Shown here piece by piece: positions 20,346 through 33,131 of a stretch of DNA of 64,000 nt (within the stretch, counting starts at the first letter, position 1; every line of letters starts with the position of its first letter). Made by a program: the position numbers and the translations under genes. The notes beneath the pieces were generated by a model, which saw only the letters and a program-made list of their open reading frames with translations, made no database searches and was not told the origin of the DNA. Source of the DNA: Monodelphis domestica (Eukaryota; Chordata; Mammalia; Didelphimorphia; Didelphidae); NCBI RefSeq assembly GCF_027887165.1, contig NC_077227.1, positions 442,263,895-442,327,894 on the forward strand, read 5' to 3'.

Positions 20346-21149
20346 AACACTGAGTCTTCATCAGTCATTCTGGAGAGCAATTTGGAACTATGCCCAAAAA
20401 GCTTTAAAACTCTTCATATCCTTTGATCCAGCAACACCACTACTAGGTCTGTAACCCAAGGTGGAGGGGAAGGGAAGGGAAAAGAACCTATTTGTACAAA
20501 AATATTTATTGCAACTCTTTTTGTGGTAGCAGAAGATTGAACATTGCCGGGTCATCCATCAATTGGGGAATGGCTGAACAAATTATAATATATGATTATG
20601 ATGGAATACTATAAGAAATTCTGAACAGAATGATTTCCAAATAACCTGGAAAGACTTACATGAACTGATGCAAAGTAAAATGAGCAAAACCAAAAGAATT
20701 TTGTACACAGTGACAGCATTATTTTTTGATGAGCACCTTTGAATGTTAGTTAATCTCAGTAATACAATGATCTAAGACAATCCCAGACTCATGATGAAAA
20801 ATGCCTTCAGAGAAAGAACTCATAGTCTTACTGCAAACCAAAACATACTATATTTCATTTTCTTCTTTTTTTCCACTTAAGATCTCTTCCAAAAAATTAC
20901 AGATATGGAAAAATCTTTTACATGATTGCACATGTAGAATCTATATCAGATTGCTTACTATCTCAGGAATGGGGGGGGGGAGGGAGAGAATATGGAACTC
21001 AAATTTGTTTTTTAAATGAATGTTAAAAATTGATTTTATACATAATTGGGGGAAAATAAAATATTAAAAACAAAAGATAAACAACAAATGAACACCAAGC
21101 CTTCACCAGACAAAAGATAAACAATAAATGAACACCAAGTCTTCACCAG
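20346..21149 (+). mobile_element. 5'-truncated L1 3' end with diverged flanking duplication
   Basis: The L1 starts at TCATTCTGGAGAGCAATTTG (20365) and runs through ATTGGGGAATGGCTGAACAA, AAAGACTTACATGAACTGAT and GGAAAATAAAATATTAAAAA. The flank AACACTGAGTCTTCATCAG (20346-20364) resembles AACACCAAGTCTTCACCAG after the tail (16 of 19), which is likely an aged target-site duplication. Confidence 0.75.
21070..21149. repeat. Two 40-bp tandem units
   Basis: Units 21070-21109 and 21110-21149 differ at two positions (C/T). They begin ACAAAAGATAAACAA and end CTTCACCAG. They lie at the 3' border of the L1 above, and the second half of each unit is the likely flanking duplication. Confidence 0.92.
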
Positions 21150-22195
21150 AAATGTTACACGGCAATATGATAGTGCAGTAGGAAAATGAAAGAAGTTGGG
21201 TAACCCCCAAGCAGGCTGCAACCCTGTTGGATTCTCAGTAAAGGCAAGAGCTGGAGGAGTAAGATCTGATTTGGGTTACAGAGCACACTTTATAGGGAAT
21301 CTACACATACAGTTTGGGGCTTACTGGGATGACCTGAAGAGGATTGCATTCATTTGTATATTCTCTCATTAGCATATCTAGTTAGGTGATGTCTACAACA
21401 GGTTCAGCTAGTTATATCAGGTCTTCAGGAATCCCTGGAACTGAACCATAGGTAGCTCTGCTGCTGGACTTAGCAGGAGTGTAGTGCATTTCTGACAGTC
21501 ACACTATTATATTTTAAGCATCTACAGTAATGCTACAAAGCCCTGAATATATGCACAGTGTCCTGACCTGGTGACTTGTCCCACTTACAGTTCAGAACCT
21601 GTTTTCCCTGGCACATGTGCTTCTGGGTTGCAGTCCCAGCAGGTGTTTGCTGCTGAAGGGCTATAACTAAGTTGGTTGTTGAGGTACAAGCAAACTTCCT
21701 TGGCCAGCATCTCTGCACACTAGGAGGAGAGAGAGAGGAATTTGAAACAGGAGTAGGTTTTGATATAATCCTGTTTCTACTAATGCAGCCTCCCTAATGG
21801 TAGTTTGGAGAATGGGTAGGGATGGTAAGAAAGCACAGAGGCAATGTTAGTTCCTGAGTTTTGGTGTATTTTAAATTTTAACCTGGGTATCTTAAATCAT
21901 GGAAACAGTTGAAGTTGTTCTACTTTGATACATAATTTCTGTTTTGGAGAGATTTTGGAGGTTCTGGGGATCAGATAAAATGTCTCCTCTGCCTTCTTAT
22001 GGTTCATGTGACTCAGAAGTTTATAGTTACAGGTATCCATTACACATCTCAGGGCTTAGGGACATGGTAGACCTGTGATCTAGAAAATCCACATAAAATT
22101 TTTTGGCCCTCCTTTGTACCAGGGAAGTCTGATTTTTTTCTCTTATGAAGTGTTTATAGTACCTTATTATGAAATTTAAGTATTTGGTCATAGAC
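21150..22195. other. Unassigned repeat-like stretch containing an L1 5'-type segment
   Basis: 21832-21991 is the reverse complement, at roughly 90% identity, of 52992-53151. The latter lies in the 5' region of an antisense L1, so this is probably sense L1 5' UTR/ORF1-border sequence. The remainder, including 21200-21780, shows no gene and could be further L1 5' UTR of another subfamily. Confidence 0.5.
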
Positions 22196-22199
22196 TATA

Positions 22200-22960
22200 T
22201 ATAAATTAATGTTAACAGCTCTAACCTTTGTGTGTTGTCTTTAAAGTTTTGATCATCTTTACAATATTGCTATTACTATACACAATGTTCTTTGGTTCTG
22301 CTCACTTTGATTTGCATCAATTCATATAAATCTTCCTGTTTTTTTCTGTGAAAAAATTTCCCTTATTTCTTGTAGCACAATAATATTCCATCACAATCAT
22401 ATACTATATTTGTTTAGCCATTCCCTAGTTGATGGACATCCCCTCAATTTCCAATTATTTGCCACCACAAAAAAGCTGGTATAAATATTTTTATACACAT
22501 TAAATACTTTTCTTTGATTTCTTTGGGATACAAATCTAGAAATGGTATTGCTGGGTCAAAGGATATTTACAGTTTTTAGCTCTGTGGGCATAGTGCCAAA
22601 TTGTTCTCTAGAATTTGTTGGACTAATTCACAATAACACCAGGAGTGCATTAGTGTTCTATTTTTCCACATTCCCTCCAGCATTGGTCATTTTCTTTTCT
22701 TTTTTTTTGTCATGTTAGCCAATCTGGTAGGTCATCTTTTTTAAAATTTAATTTTCAATTTTATTATTATTTATTCATTTTAAGTATTTTTCCATGGTTA
22801 CATGATTCATGTTCTTTCCCTCCTCTCTTCTCTCCTCCTTCCAGAACTGACAAACAATTCCACTGGATTATACATGTATTATCACTCAGTACCTCTGATA
22901 GGTCATCTTAATACTTTTTATAAAGTTTTCATCTTTTGAACCACTCTAGAGATTCTTGTT
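22200..22960 (-). mobile_element. L1 3' portion, antisense, with a nested L1 fragment
   Basis: Reversed L1 ORF2 end: GCACAATAATATTCCATCAC, CCATTCCCTAGTTGATGGAC, ATTTGCCACCACAAAAAAGC, TTGCTGGGTCAAAGG. It is interrupted at 22739-22898 by another reversed L1 3' UTR fragment (CCATGGTTACATGATTCATG, CAATTCCACTGGATTATACA). That fragment is flanked by the 11-base duplication TAGGTCATCTT at 22728-22738 and 22899-22909. The host L1 resumes after it. Confidence 0.82.
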
Positions 22961-23366
22961 TTTGCACCACGATCTCTAAGAAATCTCTATAATTACCTTT
23001 TTCAGTGGGACTTTTGCTTAATTTTCCTTCCCCAATATATATAATGTATGGATTCCTAGGAACACTAGCCCCTAAAGTAGTGTTAGGGGTCATAATCTAG
23101 AAAATGGTCATATTCATTTTAGGAATGGAGGGTTATGATGGGAAAATTGGGATAGGATGAGGCTTTCATGACTTCTGGGATACAGAGTTACTCTTACATC
23201 ACTGCTTTTTAAATTAATTTTCTAGGAATGATGCACACTAGAAAGCCCCATCAAAAAATAAAACATAATACACAAGGGAAACAGAAGATTAAGTGAGAGC
23301 TACAAATAAACCAAATAGCAGATAGTTGAGAAGGGGGCAGAAAGCAAAGGACACAATAAAGAGAAC
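22961..23366. other. Unassigned intergenic stretch
   Basis: No gene, RNA or named repeat was seen. The last 150 bases before the microsatellite are A-rich and could belong to the L1-like sequence that follows. Confidence 0.4.
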
Positions 23367-23376
23367 ATTATATACA

Positions 23377-23412
<36 letters not shown>

Positions 23413-23426
23413 TGTATATATATATG
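23367..23426. repeat. TACA/TATG microsatellite
   Basis: A run of about nine TACA units passes into TATG/TA units. Confidence 0.93.
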
Positions 23427-25110
23427 AGTGGGAGAACAGAATTCAAAATAGACTAGAAGGGAAAAGAATAAGGAGAAAAACTAAAATATTGAACACCAGA
23501 TTAAGTAGTGATTGAAAATTCAAGGAAAAACCACAATGAATCATTTTCCAACCCCAAATCCTCATAGGCTGTCAGAAGCCTTCAGGCACTGTGGAGGGAT
23601 CCAGAAAGGTGTACCTCAGAGTCTTTCTGCATAGGGATTAGGATTAGGATTAAAGCACTAGGATTTGGATTAGAATTATAGTGCTCTCCATCCATGGCAG
23701 GAATGGGATAGTTTGAGGTTGTGTACTGTGTAACCACCAAGACCACATGTCTAGAAGCTCTGCACTGACCCCTGGAGCTGGGTCATAGAGTCCCTTATAG
23801 CTATGTACCAGGGTGAAGAGATGTCTTAAGGTAAAGCAGAGACTGGCCTTAAGACGCAGCCTCTGACATTGGATTGAGGTTGCAGATCCAGCACATAGAT
23901 CCAGACTGCAGCCTATATCTGAGTAATCAGGGAATACTTAAGACCTAAAACCCTAAAACCCTAAAGGAGTTGAGGCAAGCATCCACTGGATCTCCAATGA
24001 AGTTATACAATTTATACACACACTAGGGTCAGGAGCCTAAACTAGCCCTCAGAGATCCTTGACAGCACTCAATACCCAGAAAAAGTAACATGTTGGAGAT
24101 GAGGGTTAAAGCCCCCGAATTCCCTTGAGAAATGTTCAGAACCTGGCTGTACCATAAAGTCCCAGTTTGAGAAATCTGAAAGGATGATTAACAAAAGACA
24201 TCCACATTGGAGACTTTCTGGAGCCAGGCATGCCAAAGATAAAAAGCCAGAAGAAAACATCTACAAGCAAAACCTGAAAGGAAAAACGAGTTGGCCACAA
24301 GATCAGAATTCTTGGAAGAAATGAAATCAGAGTGCAATTTAAAAAAATAAAATTTAAAAAAGGTATAAATGTTTTGCCCAACTATATCCCATACAATTTA
24401 AATGAATGTTTACAAAAATATAGGTCTAGGTGAACAGAATAAGAGAATATGAATAACACAGTGTGAGAAAAAGATACTGAACAAGCCATGAACTCCCAAC
24501 TTTGAAAAAATTCAGGACCAGATGAATCTACAAATAAACATTCAAAGAACAATCAATTCTAATAGTAATTCTAATATGCCTTAATACAAACTTTTTAAAA
24601 ATAGGATCAGAAGAGATCCTACAAAAATACTTGCACGATACAAATATGGTCTCGATACCTAAATTGTCAGAACCCAGAAAACCAATATTCCTAATAATGA
24701 TTAACACAGATTTTAAGAGATATTAACTCTGAGACTCAATATCACAAAGATTACATACTATGACCATAGTGGATTTCTCAGGAATGCAGAGTTGGTTCAG
24801 TGTTAAAACTATAAACATGAGGGGCAGCTGGATAGCTCAGTGGATTGAGAGCCAGGCCTAGAGATGGGAGGTCCTAGGTTCAAATCTGGCCTTGGACACT
24901 TCCCAGCTGTGTGACCCTGGGCAAGTCACTTAACCCCCATTGCCTAGCCCTTACTGCTCTTCTGCCTTAGGGCCAATTCACAGTATTGATTCCAAGACAG
25001 AAGGTAAGGGTTTAAAAAAAAATAAACTATAAACATGGCTGACTGTGTTAATATCAGAATTTAAAAAAATCAAATTTTGAGAAAACATCCATTTCATTTA
25101 ACCTCTGTCC
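23427..25110 (+). mobile_element. Decayed L1, sense (5' region and ORF fragments), split by a SINE
   Basis: 23427-24470 is A-rich and resembles an L1 5' UTR/ORF1 region (for example GTTCAGAACCTGGCTGTACC and the AAGAATTCTTGGAAGAA-type ORF1 motif near 24305). 24475-24819 and 25024-25100 read as sense ORF2 fragments (ATTCAGGACCAGATGAATCT, GATTACATACTATGACC). A SINE at 24820-25023 interrupts it with a clear duplication. It is heavily broken. Confidence 0.65.
24806..25037 (+). mobile_element. Full-length tRNA-like SINE with 14-bp target-site duplication
   Basis: AAACTATAAACATG at 24806-24819 recurs at 25024-25037. Between them is the complete element: head GGGGCAGCTGGATAGCTCAG, B-box region AGGTTCAAATCTGGCC, core CACTTAACCCCCATTGCC, and tail GACAGAAGGTAAGGGTTTAA. 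It is the best preserved copy of this family in the window and serves as the local reference. Confidence 0.96.
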
Positions 25111-25144
25111 CCTTTTCCCCACTTTTTTTTGTACCTTCCCTCCA

Positions 25145-25250
25145 TTAGATTGTGAGCTCCTTTTTTAAAAAAAAATCTTTTATCCTTAGTGCTTAGCACA
25201 GTGCCTGGCACACAGCATGCACTTCATAAATGTTTTTTGAAGTGAAATTA
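25145..25250 (+). mobile_element. L2 LINE 3' end
   Basis: TTAGATTGTGAGCTCC, then GTGCTTAGCACAGTGCCTGG and GCACTTCATAAATGTTTT, form the L2 3' terminus. A poly-A-like stretch replaces the middle. Confidence 0.8.
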
Positions 25251-25259
25251 GTAGTCTTA

Positions 25260-26690
25260 GAAATGCAAACTCTAGTAATAAAAGGAAATTGGGGAATAAA
25301 CAAGCAAATAATCAAATTACCAATTTTTGGGGGCAGATATATTTCCTTAAAGAATCCTATGCAATCAACTAAAATGACTTAAAGTTTTGACAGAATAAAT
25401 CCATATAAATCAGCATTATTAACAAACCCTATCAGGAAGAGATAAATTCTATTGAAAATAGTTTACATTATATAGAGAGTATAGATAACTCTTCCAAATC
25501 ATTTTATTGCAATTTCAATATGTCACAGATTGGCATAATAAAATTGAATTTTTTCAGCATTTTGCAGAGCCACAGATGACATGTGAAGGCCAACGGATGA
25601 CAGAAAAAGTTTAGAAACTCTGAAATGCATAAAGCATATTTATAGTATAGTAACATTTTATCTTTGAATACCATAAACACAATTTCCCAAATTTTATAAT
25701 AATGTAACATAAACACCTGATAAAGAGATAAAAATTCAAATTTCTTCTCTGATATAAAGGGAGGGCCAAAAAATTTTGCATAGATGTTCCAGATCTAGGG
25801 GCACCAGGCTCCTAACTCCCTACTCCCAGTAATGTGGAAGACCCCCACGAACTATATAAATGCAACCATAAAAAGTTAATGTGGAATTACTCATGGGTAG
25901 GCCAAGTCAGTGTAACAATTACAATATCAGCCAAATTAATTTGCTCAGTGTCATGCCAATCAAAGTGCCAAAAGATTAAATTAGAGTACTAGAAAGGAAT
26001 AAAAAGCCAAGAATTTCACGGGAAATAATGAAAAGTGGAAAGGGGGTCTAGTGCTACCAGATCTCAAACTGTACTAAAAAGCAGTTATCAAAATAGTTTG
26101 GTACTCATTAAAAAATATACTGGAGCAAAGCAGCTTAGATATATGACACCTACAAACCTAGTAGACTCGCATTTGATAAATGCAAAAGACCTCAGATCCA
26201 AAAGGAATCAACATTCAATAACCAAAACTGCTGGGAAAACTGGAAGGCAGTCTTGACAAATATTAGGTTTAAAATAGTAATTCACACCATGTGTCAAGAT
26301 CCAAATAGACACATGACTTGGATATAAAGGTCACAAATTAGATTGAAGAAGTTATCTTTCAAATCTATGGATTGGTGAAGGATTGATATCTAAACAAAGG
26401 ATTATAGAATTGTAGGATTGCAGAACAAAAATTTGAGTTTTTGCACATCAATGTAACTGAAATTAAAAGGGCAATATCTAAATGAGAAAAAATATTTGTA
26501 GCAATACCCTGATCAAGATTTTATATTCAAGATATACGAGATTCAAATTTATAAGAATAAAAGCAATCATCCAGTTGGAAAAAAAAGTCAAGGATATGTA
26601 CAATTTTTGAAGAAATATAAACTATTGATAAGCATTTGAAAAAATATTCCAAATCACAAATAGGAAAATGTAAATGAAAAGAAATGAGCA
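25260..26690 (+). mobile_element. L1 ORF2 fragments, sense, decayed
   Basis: AAATTGGGGAATAAACAAGC, GCCAATCAAAGTGCCAAAAG, GGTCTAGTGCTACCAGATCT and TTGGTACTCATTAAAAAATA are the late ORF2 region of L1 in sense. 25500-25740 shows no L1 match and may be a separate, unidentified insertion. Confidence 0.65.
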
Positions 26691-26694
26691 TCTA

Positions 26695-27118
26695 CATCAT
26701 TTATCTTTTCTGACTTCCTCTCTCAAATTTCGAAATACGTTATTGAACATCTCAAACTGGATGTCTAGTGGACACCTCAAACTTAACATGTCTGAAATTA
26801 ACCATTATATATTTCATCCCCAAGCCCTGTCTTTGTAACTTTGCTATTACTCTTAAGGAATATCCTTAATCCTTCAATCACCCAGGTTCACTACCTAGGT
26901 GTTATCTTTGACCCCTCCCTCTCCCCATATTCAATCCGTTGCCAATTTCTATCGTTTTTATCTTTGAAGCATCTCTTGGATATACTCCCTTTTTTCTTTT
27001 GATGCTGCTGTAAGCCCTCATCAGTATACTTAGATTGTTGCAATAACCTTTTGGTTGGTCTCCCTGCCTTAAGTCTCATTCCATACCAGACCATCATTCA
27101 CTCCCCCATCAAGTTCAA
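26695..27118 (+). mobile_element. L2 LINE, left part, split by a long L1
   Basis: Sense L2 sequence: GGACACCTCAAACTTAACAT, CACCCAGGTTCACTACCTAG, TGTTATCTTTGACCCCTCCC, TGGTTGGTCTCCCTGCCTTA. The next expected L2 block (TTCTAAAGCACAAATCT) is found only at 34320, after the L1. The L1 therefore inserted into this L2. Confidence 0.82.
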
Positions 27119-30100
27119 CTTCCTTTTTTATTCAAAGATATTTACTGTGCCAATTACATGTAATAACAATTTTTAACATGTATTTTATGAAATAAGATCT
27201 AAATTGTCTCCCTTCCCTCCCCCCCACTCAGAGATAAGCAATTTTGACCTGGATTATATATGTATTATCATGCAAAACATACATATTGGTCATTGTTGTA
27301 AGAGAAAACTTATATCAAACAAAAACTCCAAAATAAAACCATAAACTAATGTGGAAGATAGTATTCTTTGATCTCATCTGACTCCCACAGTTCTTTATCT
27401 AGATGTGGATAGCATTCGTTGTCATGAGTCCTTTAGAATTTTTCCAGATCATTGTGTTATTAAGAGTAGCTGTCTTTCACAGTTGATGATCATACAATAT
27501 TGCTAAAACTGTGTATAATGTTCTTCCAGTTTTGCTTATTTTGCTCTGCATCAGTTCATGTAGATCTTTCCAGCTGTTATCATTATCTTATCATTTCTTA
27601 TAGCACAATAGTATTCCAGCACCAACATATACCATAATTTGTTCAGCTATTCCCTAATTGATGGCCATCCCCTCAATTTCCACTTCTTTGCCACCACAAA
27701 AAGAGTTGCTATAAATATTTTTGTACAAGTAGATGCTTTCCCCATTTTCATGGTCTCTTTGGTATATAGACCCACTAGTGGTATTACAGGATCAAAAAAA
27801 TCAATTTTCTGGCCCTTTGGGCATAGTTCCAAATTGCCCTCCAGAATGTTTGGATTGGTTCACAACTCCGTCAACAATGCATTAGTGTCCCAATTTTGCT
27901 ACATCCCCTCCAATATTTATTTTCCATTACTCTCATACTGGCCAATCTGATAGGTGGGAGGTGGTACCTCAGTTGTTTTAATTTGCATTCCTTTAGTCAA
28001 GAGCAATTTAGAACATTTTTCATATTATTCATAGTTTTCATTTCTTCATCTGAAAATTTCTTATTACTATCCTTTGATTCTTTGTCAGTTTGACTTTTTT
28101 TTCTATAAATTTGAGAAATGAGACCTTTATCAGAGAAATTTATAATAAAAATTTCCCATTTGTTATTTCTTTTCTAATCTTGGTTATGTTTTATTTGGGT
28201 AAAAGCTTTTTTTATTTAACATAATCAAAATTATTCATTTTGTATTTTATAATGCTCTCTCGTTTTGTTGTAAATTCTTTTTTTCTTCATAGATCTGCCT
28301 GCTAAACTATTCTATGTTCCCCTTATTTTTTCTCATAATATTATTCTTTATATTTAAATCATATAAACATTTTGACCGTATCTTGATATAGGGTGTGAGC
28401 TATTGGTCCATATCTAGTTTATACCATGCAGTTTTCTAGTTTTCCTGTTTTTGTCAAAAAATGAATTCTCATTCCAAAAGCTGGGTTCTTTGGGAATATC
28501 AAACACAAGGTTGCTAAGGTCATTTCTACTTGTATATTGTGTATCTAATCTATTTAATTGATCCACCATTCTATTTCCTAGCTAGTACCAGATTGCTTTG
28601 TAAAAATTAAATTATATGTCTAATAAAAATATTATATTTTATGAGGTTTATTAAGGATTATAGCTTTATAGTACAATTTGAAATCTGGTACTGCTAAGCC
28701 ACCTTCCTTCATATATTTTTTTCATTAATTCTCTTGATATTCTTGGTCTTTTGTTCTTCCAGATGAATTTTGTCATTTTTTGGTGGTTTGGTTGGTATGG
28801 CTCTGATCAAATGAATTAATTTAAGTAGAATTGTCATTTTTATTAGCTCTGCCTACATAATGAATATTTTTCTAATTGTTTTTATTTGTGTGAAAAGCAT
28901 TTTATCATTCTGTTTATATAACTATTGGGTTTGTCTTGGCAAGTAGATTCCTAGGTATTTTTTATTGCCTAGGGTTATTTTAAATGGAATTTCTTTTTCT
29001 ATCTCTTGCTACTAACCTTTGTTGGTAATATTTAGAAAACCTGATCATTTATGTAAGCTTATTTTTTATCCTGCAACTTTGCTAAAAGTTATGAATTATT
29101 TCAACTTTTTTTTTACCTGATTCTCCTGGATTCTATAAGTTTATCATCATATGATCTGCAAAGAGTGATAGTTTAATTTCCTCACTGCCTTTTAAAATTC
29201 CTTCAATTTCTTTTTCTTATTGCTAAAAATAGCATTTCTAGAATGATATAAATAATATTGGCAATAATGGGCATCCTTGCTTCACTTTTGATCTTATTGG
29301 GAAGGATTCTAACTTATTTCCATTGCAGATGATACTTGCTGATCGCTTTAGGTAGATACTACTTATTTTAAGGAATGGATCATTTATTCTTGTGCTTTCT
29401 AGTATTTTTAATAGTAATGGATGTTGTATTTTGTCAAATGCTCTTTTTGCATTTAGTGGGATTTCTGTGATTTCTGTTAGTTTATTATTATGGTCAATTA
29501 TGCTGATAGTTTTAAACAGCCCTCTAGTCTTGGTATAAATCCTTCCTGGCCATAGTGAATGATCCTTGTGATATATTTCTATAGTCTCCTTGCAACTATT
29601 TTATTTAAAATTTTTGCATCTATGTTCATCATTGAAATTGGCCTATAATTTTCTTTCTATTTTTATTCTTTCTGACTTAGGTAACAGTATTGAATTTGTG
29701 TCGTGAAAAAAATTTGTTAGGATTTCTTCTCTCCTCTTTCCCCAAATAGTTTATATAGGATTGTGATCAATTGTTCTTTAAATGTTTTATAGAATTCACT
29801 TGTGAATCCAGCTGGCCCTGGGGATTTTTTCTTAGGGAGTTCACTGGTGGCTAGCTAGTTCAATTTATTTTCTTCTGAGATGGGATTGTTTAAGTATTCT
29901 ATGTCCTCTTTTGTTAATCTGGACAATATGTTTTTGTAAATATTCATCCATTTCACTTAGATAATCAGCTTTTGAGGCATATAATTAGGCAAAATAGCTC
30001 CTAATGATTGCTTTAATTTCTTCTTTGTTGATGGTGAATTCACCCTTTTCATTTTTGAGATTGGTTTTTTATTTTCTTCTTTCCTTTTTTAATCAAATTA

Positions 30101-30304
30101 ATCAAATGCTCTATTTTCCTTTTTTCATAAAACCAATTCCTAGCTTTATTTATTAATTTAATAGTTCTCTTTCAAGTTTATTAATTTCTCCTTTGATTTT
30201 TAAGATTTCCAATTTAATCTTCAAGTGGGAATTAACATTTTTTTCCTGATTATTTTTGTTATATGCCCATTTCATTGCCCTGCTTTTTCTCTATTTTATT
30301 TTAT

Positions 30305-30508
30305 TTGTTTGTTTTTCAAACCCTTACCTTCCATCTTAGAAGCAATACGGTGTATTAGTTTGAAGACAGACGAGTGATAAGGGATAGGCAATGGGGGTTA
30401 AGTGACTTGCTCAAGGTTACACAGTTAGGAAGTATCTGAAACTGTATTTGAACTCAGGACCTCCCATCTCAAGATTCTTAATCCACAGAGTCACCAAGCT
30501 GGTCATCT
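30305..30508 (-). mobile_element. tRNA-like SINE inside the L1, antisense
   Basis: CAAACCCTTACCTTCCATCT, GGCAATGGGGGTTAAGTGAC, TTTGAACTCAGGACCTCCCA and ATCCACAGAGTCACCAAGCT match the reversed SINE. Its head is diverged. It is younger than the L1 ORF2 it splits. Confidence 0.9.
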
Positions 30509-33131
30509 GTTGTATTGATGTAAGTCGTTAGAGAAGTTTTCCTTTAAGTATTGCTTTGGCTATATCCCATAAATTTTGACATGTTGTCACCTTGTTGTCA
30601 TTCTTTCTAATGAAAGAATTGATTTTCTTTAATTTGTTCTTTGGCCTGCCCCTCTTTTAGAATTAGATTATTTAGTTAGCAATTAATTTTAAATTATTTT
30701 TCTTTCCATGGACCCTTATTGATTTTAATTTTTGTTGGACTATGATCTGAAAAGGATGGATTTTAAAATTTCTTCTTTTTTTGCATTTGGTTGTGAAGTT
30801 TTTATGCCCAATACATGGTCAGTTTTTGTGTAGGTACCAGGAACTGCTAAAAAGAAGAGCTATTCCCATTCTAATTTTTCAAAAATTTTATTCACTTCCT
30901 TCACTTCTTGTTTATGTGTTGGTTTGATTTATTTAGATCTGAAAGGGGGAAGTTGAGTCCCCACCCCCAGTATAGATTTACTGTTATTTCCTTCTGAATC
31001 TCTGATGTCTCCTTTAAAAATTCAGAGGCTATGCCAATTGGTTCATATATGTTTAGTATTGAAATTACTTCATAGTCCAAGGTACCTTTTAGTAAGATGT
31101 AATTTCCTTCCTTATCTCTTTAATTAACTCAATTTTTTCCTTAGCTTTGTCTGAGGTCATGATTGCTATTCCTGCTTTTTTTTACTTCAGATGAATCACA
31201 ACAAATTCTGCTTCAGCCCCTTACCTTTACTCTATGTGTATCTCCCGGCCTCAGATGTTTTTCTTAGAAACAACTTATCATAGGATTATAATTTTTAATC
31301 CACTCTGCTATCTGCTCCCTTTTTTATGGGCAAATTCATCCCATTCACATTCACAATTATGATTACCAATGTTGTATTTCCCTCCATCTTATTTTCCCCC
31401 TTTAATCCTGTTCTCTCCTTTTCCTTTTATTTTCTCTCCTCACTAGTGTTTTGCTTTAAATTACCACCCATTACTTCCCTCTCCCTTCTATTACCCTTGT
31501 CTTATTTCCCTCTTACTCTATAGGGTAAGGTAGAATTCTATACTTAAATGAGTATGGTTGTTATTCTCTCTCTGGGCCAATTCCAATGCGAGTAAAATTT
31601 AAGTATTACCTGTCACCACCCTGATTCTCCCTTCCACTGTAATAGTTCTTTGCACATCTTTAAGTGAAATAATTTGCCCCATTCTAACTCTCCCTTTTTT
31701 CTCTCAGTGCAGTCTTCCTTTTTTATCCCTTGATTTTCTTTGTTATAAATCATGCCATCCTAATCAACTTAATCCCATAGCCTCTATGTATACTCCCTCT
31801 AACTGCTCTAATAATGATGAAAATTAAGAGTCACAAATATCATCTTTCCATGCAGGAATATAAACTATTTGACCTTACTGAATCTCTTACATTTTCTCTT
31901 TCTTACTTTTTTATGCTTCTCTTGGATCTTGTATTTGGACCTCATATTTTCTGTTTAAGTCTGATCTTTTCATCAGAAATATTTGAAAAACTTCTGTTTT
32001 ATTAAATAACCATTTCCACCTTGAAAGAGTATGCTGTTTTGCTGGGTAGCTTATTTTTGGTTGTAAACCTAGTTCCTTTGCCATCTGAAATATCATATTC
32101 CAAATATTTTCATCCTTTAATGTGAAGCTCTTAAGTCCCATGTAATTATGACTATAGCTCCATGATATTTGAATTTTTTTTTCCTGGCTGCTTGCAGGAT
32201 TTTCTCCTTAGCTTGGGAGCTCTTGAATTTGACTATAATATTCCTGGGAGTTGCCATTTAGGGGTCTATTTCAGGAGGTGATCTGTGAATTCTTTCAAAA
32301 ATTTTTTTTACCTCTTATGAAAGAATACCAGGACAATTTTCTTTGATAATTTCTTATAATATGCTGTCTAGGATTTTTTTTTTAAATCATGGCTTTATGG
32401 TAGTTCAATAATTCTTAATTTATCTATTCTGGATCTATTTTCCAGGTCAGTTGTTTTTTCAGTGAGATATTTCATGTTTTTTCTTCATTCTTTTGATTTT
32501 GTTTTATTGTTTCTTGATGCCTAATGAGGTCATTAGCTTCTAATTGCTCAATTCTAATTTTTTAAAAAATTATTTTCTTCTATGAACTTTTGAACTTATT
32601 TTTTCCATTTGGCTAATTCTGCTTTTTAAGCTATTTTCTTCTTGCATTACTTTCATTTCTCTTCCCTATTTTTTTCTCTGCCTCTTAATTGGTTTTTGAA
32701 ATCCATGTTGAACTCTTCCAGAACCTGAACTTATTAATATTTTTCTTGAATTTTTGAATGTAGTATCTTTGCTTTTACTGTCCCCTGCTGAGGCTGTGCC
32801 TACTATTCTTTTTCACCATAAAATTTTTCTATGGTTGGGCACTTTTTTCTTGATGTTTTCTCATTTTCCCAGTCATTTTCTTGATTTTCTCTTTTATTTT
32901 AAAGGTGGGCACTGTTCTGAGGGTAGAGAAGACACTCTCTTAAACTTCAATTTTTTTCTTCCTGCTAGCCTTTGCTCTCATTCTATGTTTCAGTCCTTCC
33001 AAGGTGTTATGATGACCTGTAGCCTGGGAGCTCTGAAAGCCAATTCCCACTGTTGATCCAATCACCTCCTGGACCTGCTGAGGTCTTGAAGAGTTCAGGG
33101 TACTGTGAGATACCCTGTGATAGGGTTCAGA

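Noticed and set aside
23367-23426. Regular spaced repeats as a CRISPR-like array
   Set aside because: It is a simple TACA/TATG microsatellite in a eukaryotic genome.
24820-25023. tRNA gene candidates from A- and B-box-like motifs
   Set aside because: These motifs are the tRNA-derived head of a SINE present in about ten copies, and the head does not fold as a complete tRNA.
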